A stretch of 64,000 nt of DNA from Labrys monachus (GTDB lineage Bacteria > Pseudomonadota > Alphaproteobacteria > Rhizobiales > Labraceae). The notes below the pieces were generated by a model. It made no database searches and was not told where the DNA came from. It was given only the letters and a program-made list of their open reading frames with translations. Positions 63,597 through 64,000 of this stretch are shown piece by piece (position 1 is the stretch's first letter; the number at the start of each line of letters is the position of its first letter). The translations under genes were made by a program, and so were the position numbers. The stretch covers positions 1,123,043 through 1,187,042 of the forward strand of contig NZ_JAUSVK010000001.1 of NCBI RefSeq assembly GCF_030814655.1, read 5' to 3'.

Positions 63597-64000
63597 CTAC
63601 TGCTTCGGAGGCTCCTGGCGCGCAGCCTCGACCGGCCGGCTGCGTCCGCCCGTGACGGAACCGAAGAGGCCGGCGATGGTCTGCCGCTCGGTGTAGAGCA
63701 CGATGGCGCAGGAGATCGCCAAGGGGATCAGGAGATAGAGCAGGCGGAACATCAAGAGGGCCGCCAGGATCTCCGCCTTGCTCTGGATGACGGCCGGATC
63801 GTCGGGATTGGAGCCGTGCGGCAGCATGATCATGAAGAACACGGCTTCGAACACGCCGGCACCGCCCGGCGCATTCGAGATCAGGCCCGCGCAGAACGAA
63901 GCGAGAAACATGCCGAGCACGACGAAGAAGCCCGGATTGAGGCTGTCCGGGAGGGCGAAATAGATGATGCCGGCGGCGCCGATGATCTCGAGCGGCGCAG
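63597..64000 (-). CDS. UPF0104/YbhN-type membrane protein (lysylphosphatidylglycerol synthase-like), N-terminus off right edge
   Basis: The frame enters from the right edge and ends at 63597, giving the last 133 residues. APLEIIGAAGIIYFALPDSL, then FFVVLGMFLASFCAGLISNA, then PGGAGVFEAVFFMIMLPHGS, and RLLYLLIPLAISCAIVLYTE form the end of the multi-helix flippase-like domain of MprF-type and YbhN proteins. The PGGAGVFE motif is conserved. A 25-residue polar tail with RQEPPKQ closes it. Start and full length lie outside. Confidence 0.85.
   Translation of the reverse strand, partial: APLEIIGAAGIIYFALPDSLNPGFFVVLGMFLASFCAGLISNAPGGAGVFEAVFFMIMLPHGSNPDDPAVIQSKAEILAALLMFRLLYLLIPLAISCAIVLYTERQTIAGLFGSVTGGRSRPVEAARQEPPKQ

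Overview
The window is GC-rich chromosomal DNA from an alphaproteobacterium, most likely a soil or plant-associated member of the Hyphomicrobiales (Rhizobiales). Supporting signs are the SciP-type CtrA regulator, the CnoX / LON-domain / Trm112-like gene trio, a MotA-like plus OmpA/MotB-like pair, an Omp25-like outer-membrane barrel, many ABC transporters of solute-scavenging type, and rhizobial-style palindromic intergenic repeats. The genus cannot be fixed from the sequence. No rRNA, tRNA or CRISPR array was seen.

Layout. 1-3037 (minus): sugar-type ABC transporter pieces (binding protein cut by the left edge, and ATPase). 3140-3877: outer-membrane barrel. 4151-5859: two-gene ABC-2 exporter. 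5944-11447 (minus): glmM, a GNAT gene overlapping an OmpA/MotB-like protein, a MotA/TolQ-like channel, and mnmA. 11627-14014 (plus): prolyl-tRNA editing deacylase, CnoX-like thioredoxin, LON-domain protein and Trm112-like protein, followed by an IS630-family element (14014-15071) inserted exactly at the Trm112 stop codon. 15267-17584: two-component system. 17603-23627: CocE-type hydrolase, unknown protein, nucleoside hydrolase, flavoprotein, LysR regulator. 24199-29838: a YdcSTUV putrescine-type importer with gamma-aminobutyraldehyde dehydrogenase (putrescine to GABA), interrupted and bracketed by palindromic repeats. 30081-31784: acyl-CoA ligase. 32289-32516: a small AT-richer orphan gene between two direct copies of another repeat. 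33067-38549: SciP, CLC channel, DMT exporter with divergent MocR regulator, MFS transporter. 38949-41793 (minus): zinc/manganese importer ABC genes with a Zur-like box, followed by an exported protein that is almost a pure histidine tract. 42034-46719: exported caspase-like protein, TetR regulator with divergent O-methyltransferase, VOC protein, GlxA-type regulator.

The largest unit is 46954-61135, all on the plus strand and mostly overlapping or closely spaced. It has a peptide/opine-type ABC importer (binding protein, two permeases, one fused double ATPase), an MFS transporter, three short-chain dehydrogenases, an NAD-dependent epimerase, a ThDP-dependent enzyme and a dihydroorotase-like amidohydrolase. 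It looks like an uptake-plus-degradation pathway for an unknown substrate. Three of its enzymes have replacements at residues normally needed for catalysis or cofactor binding: the ThDP-activating Glu is Gln and the metal-binding Asp is Glu; two metal-ligand His of the amidohydrolase are Ser and Gln; and one SDR has Ser/Arg where Tyr/Lys are expected. This is the best candidate in the window for undescribed chemistry. The right end holds small membrane and hypothetical proteins, a GNAT enzyme, a bestrophin-like channel, and a UPF0104-type membrane protein cut by the edge.
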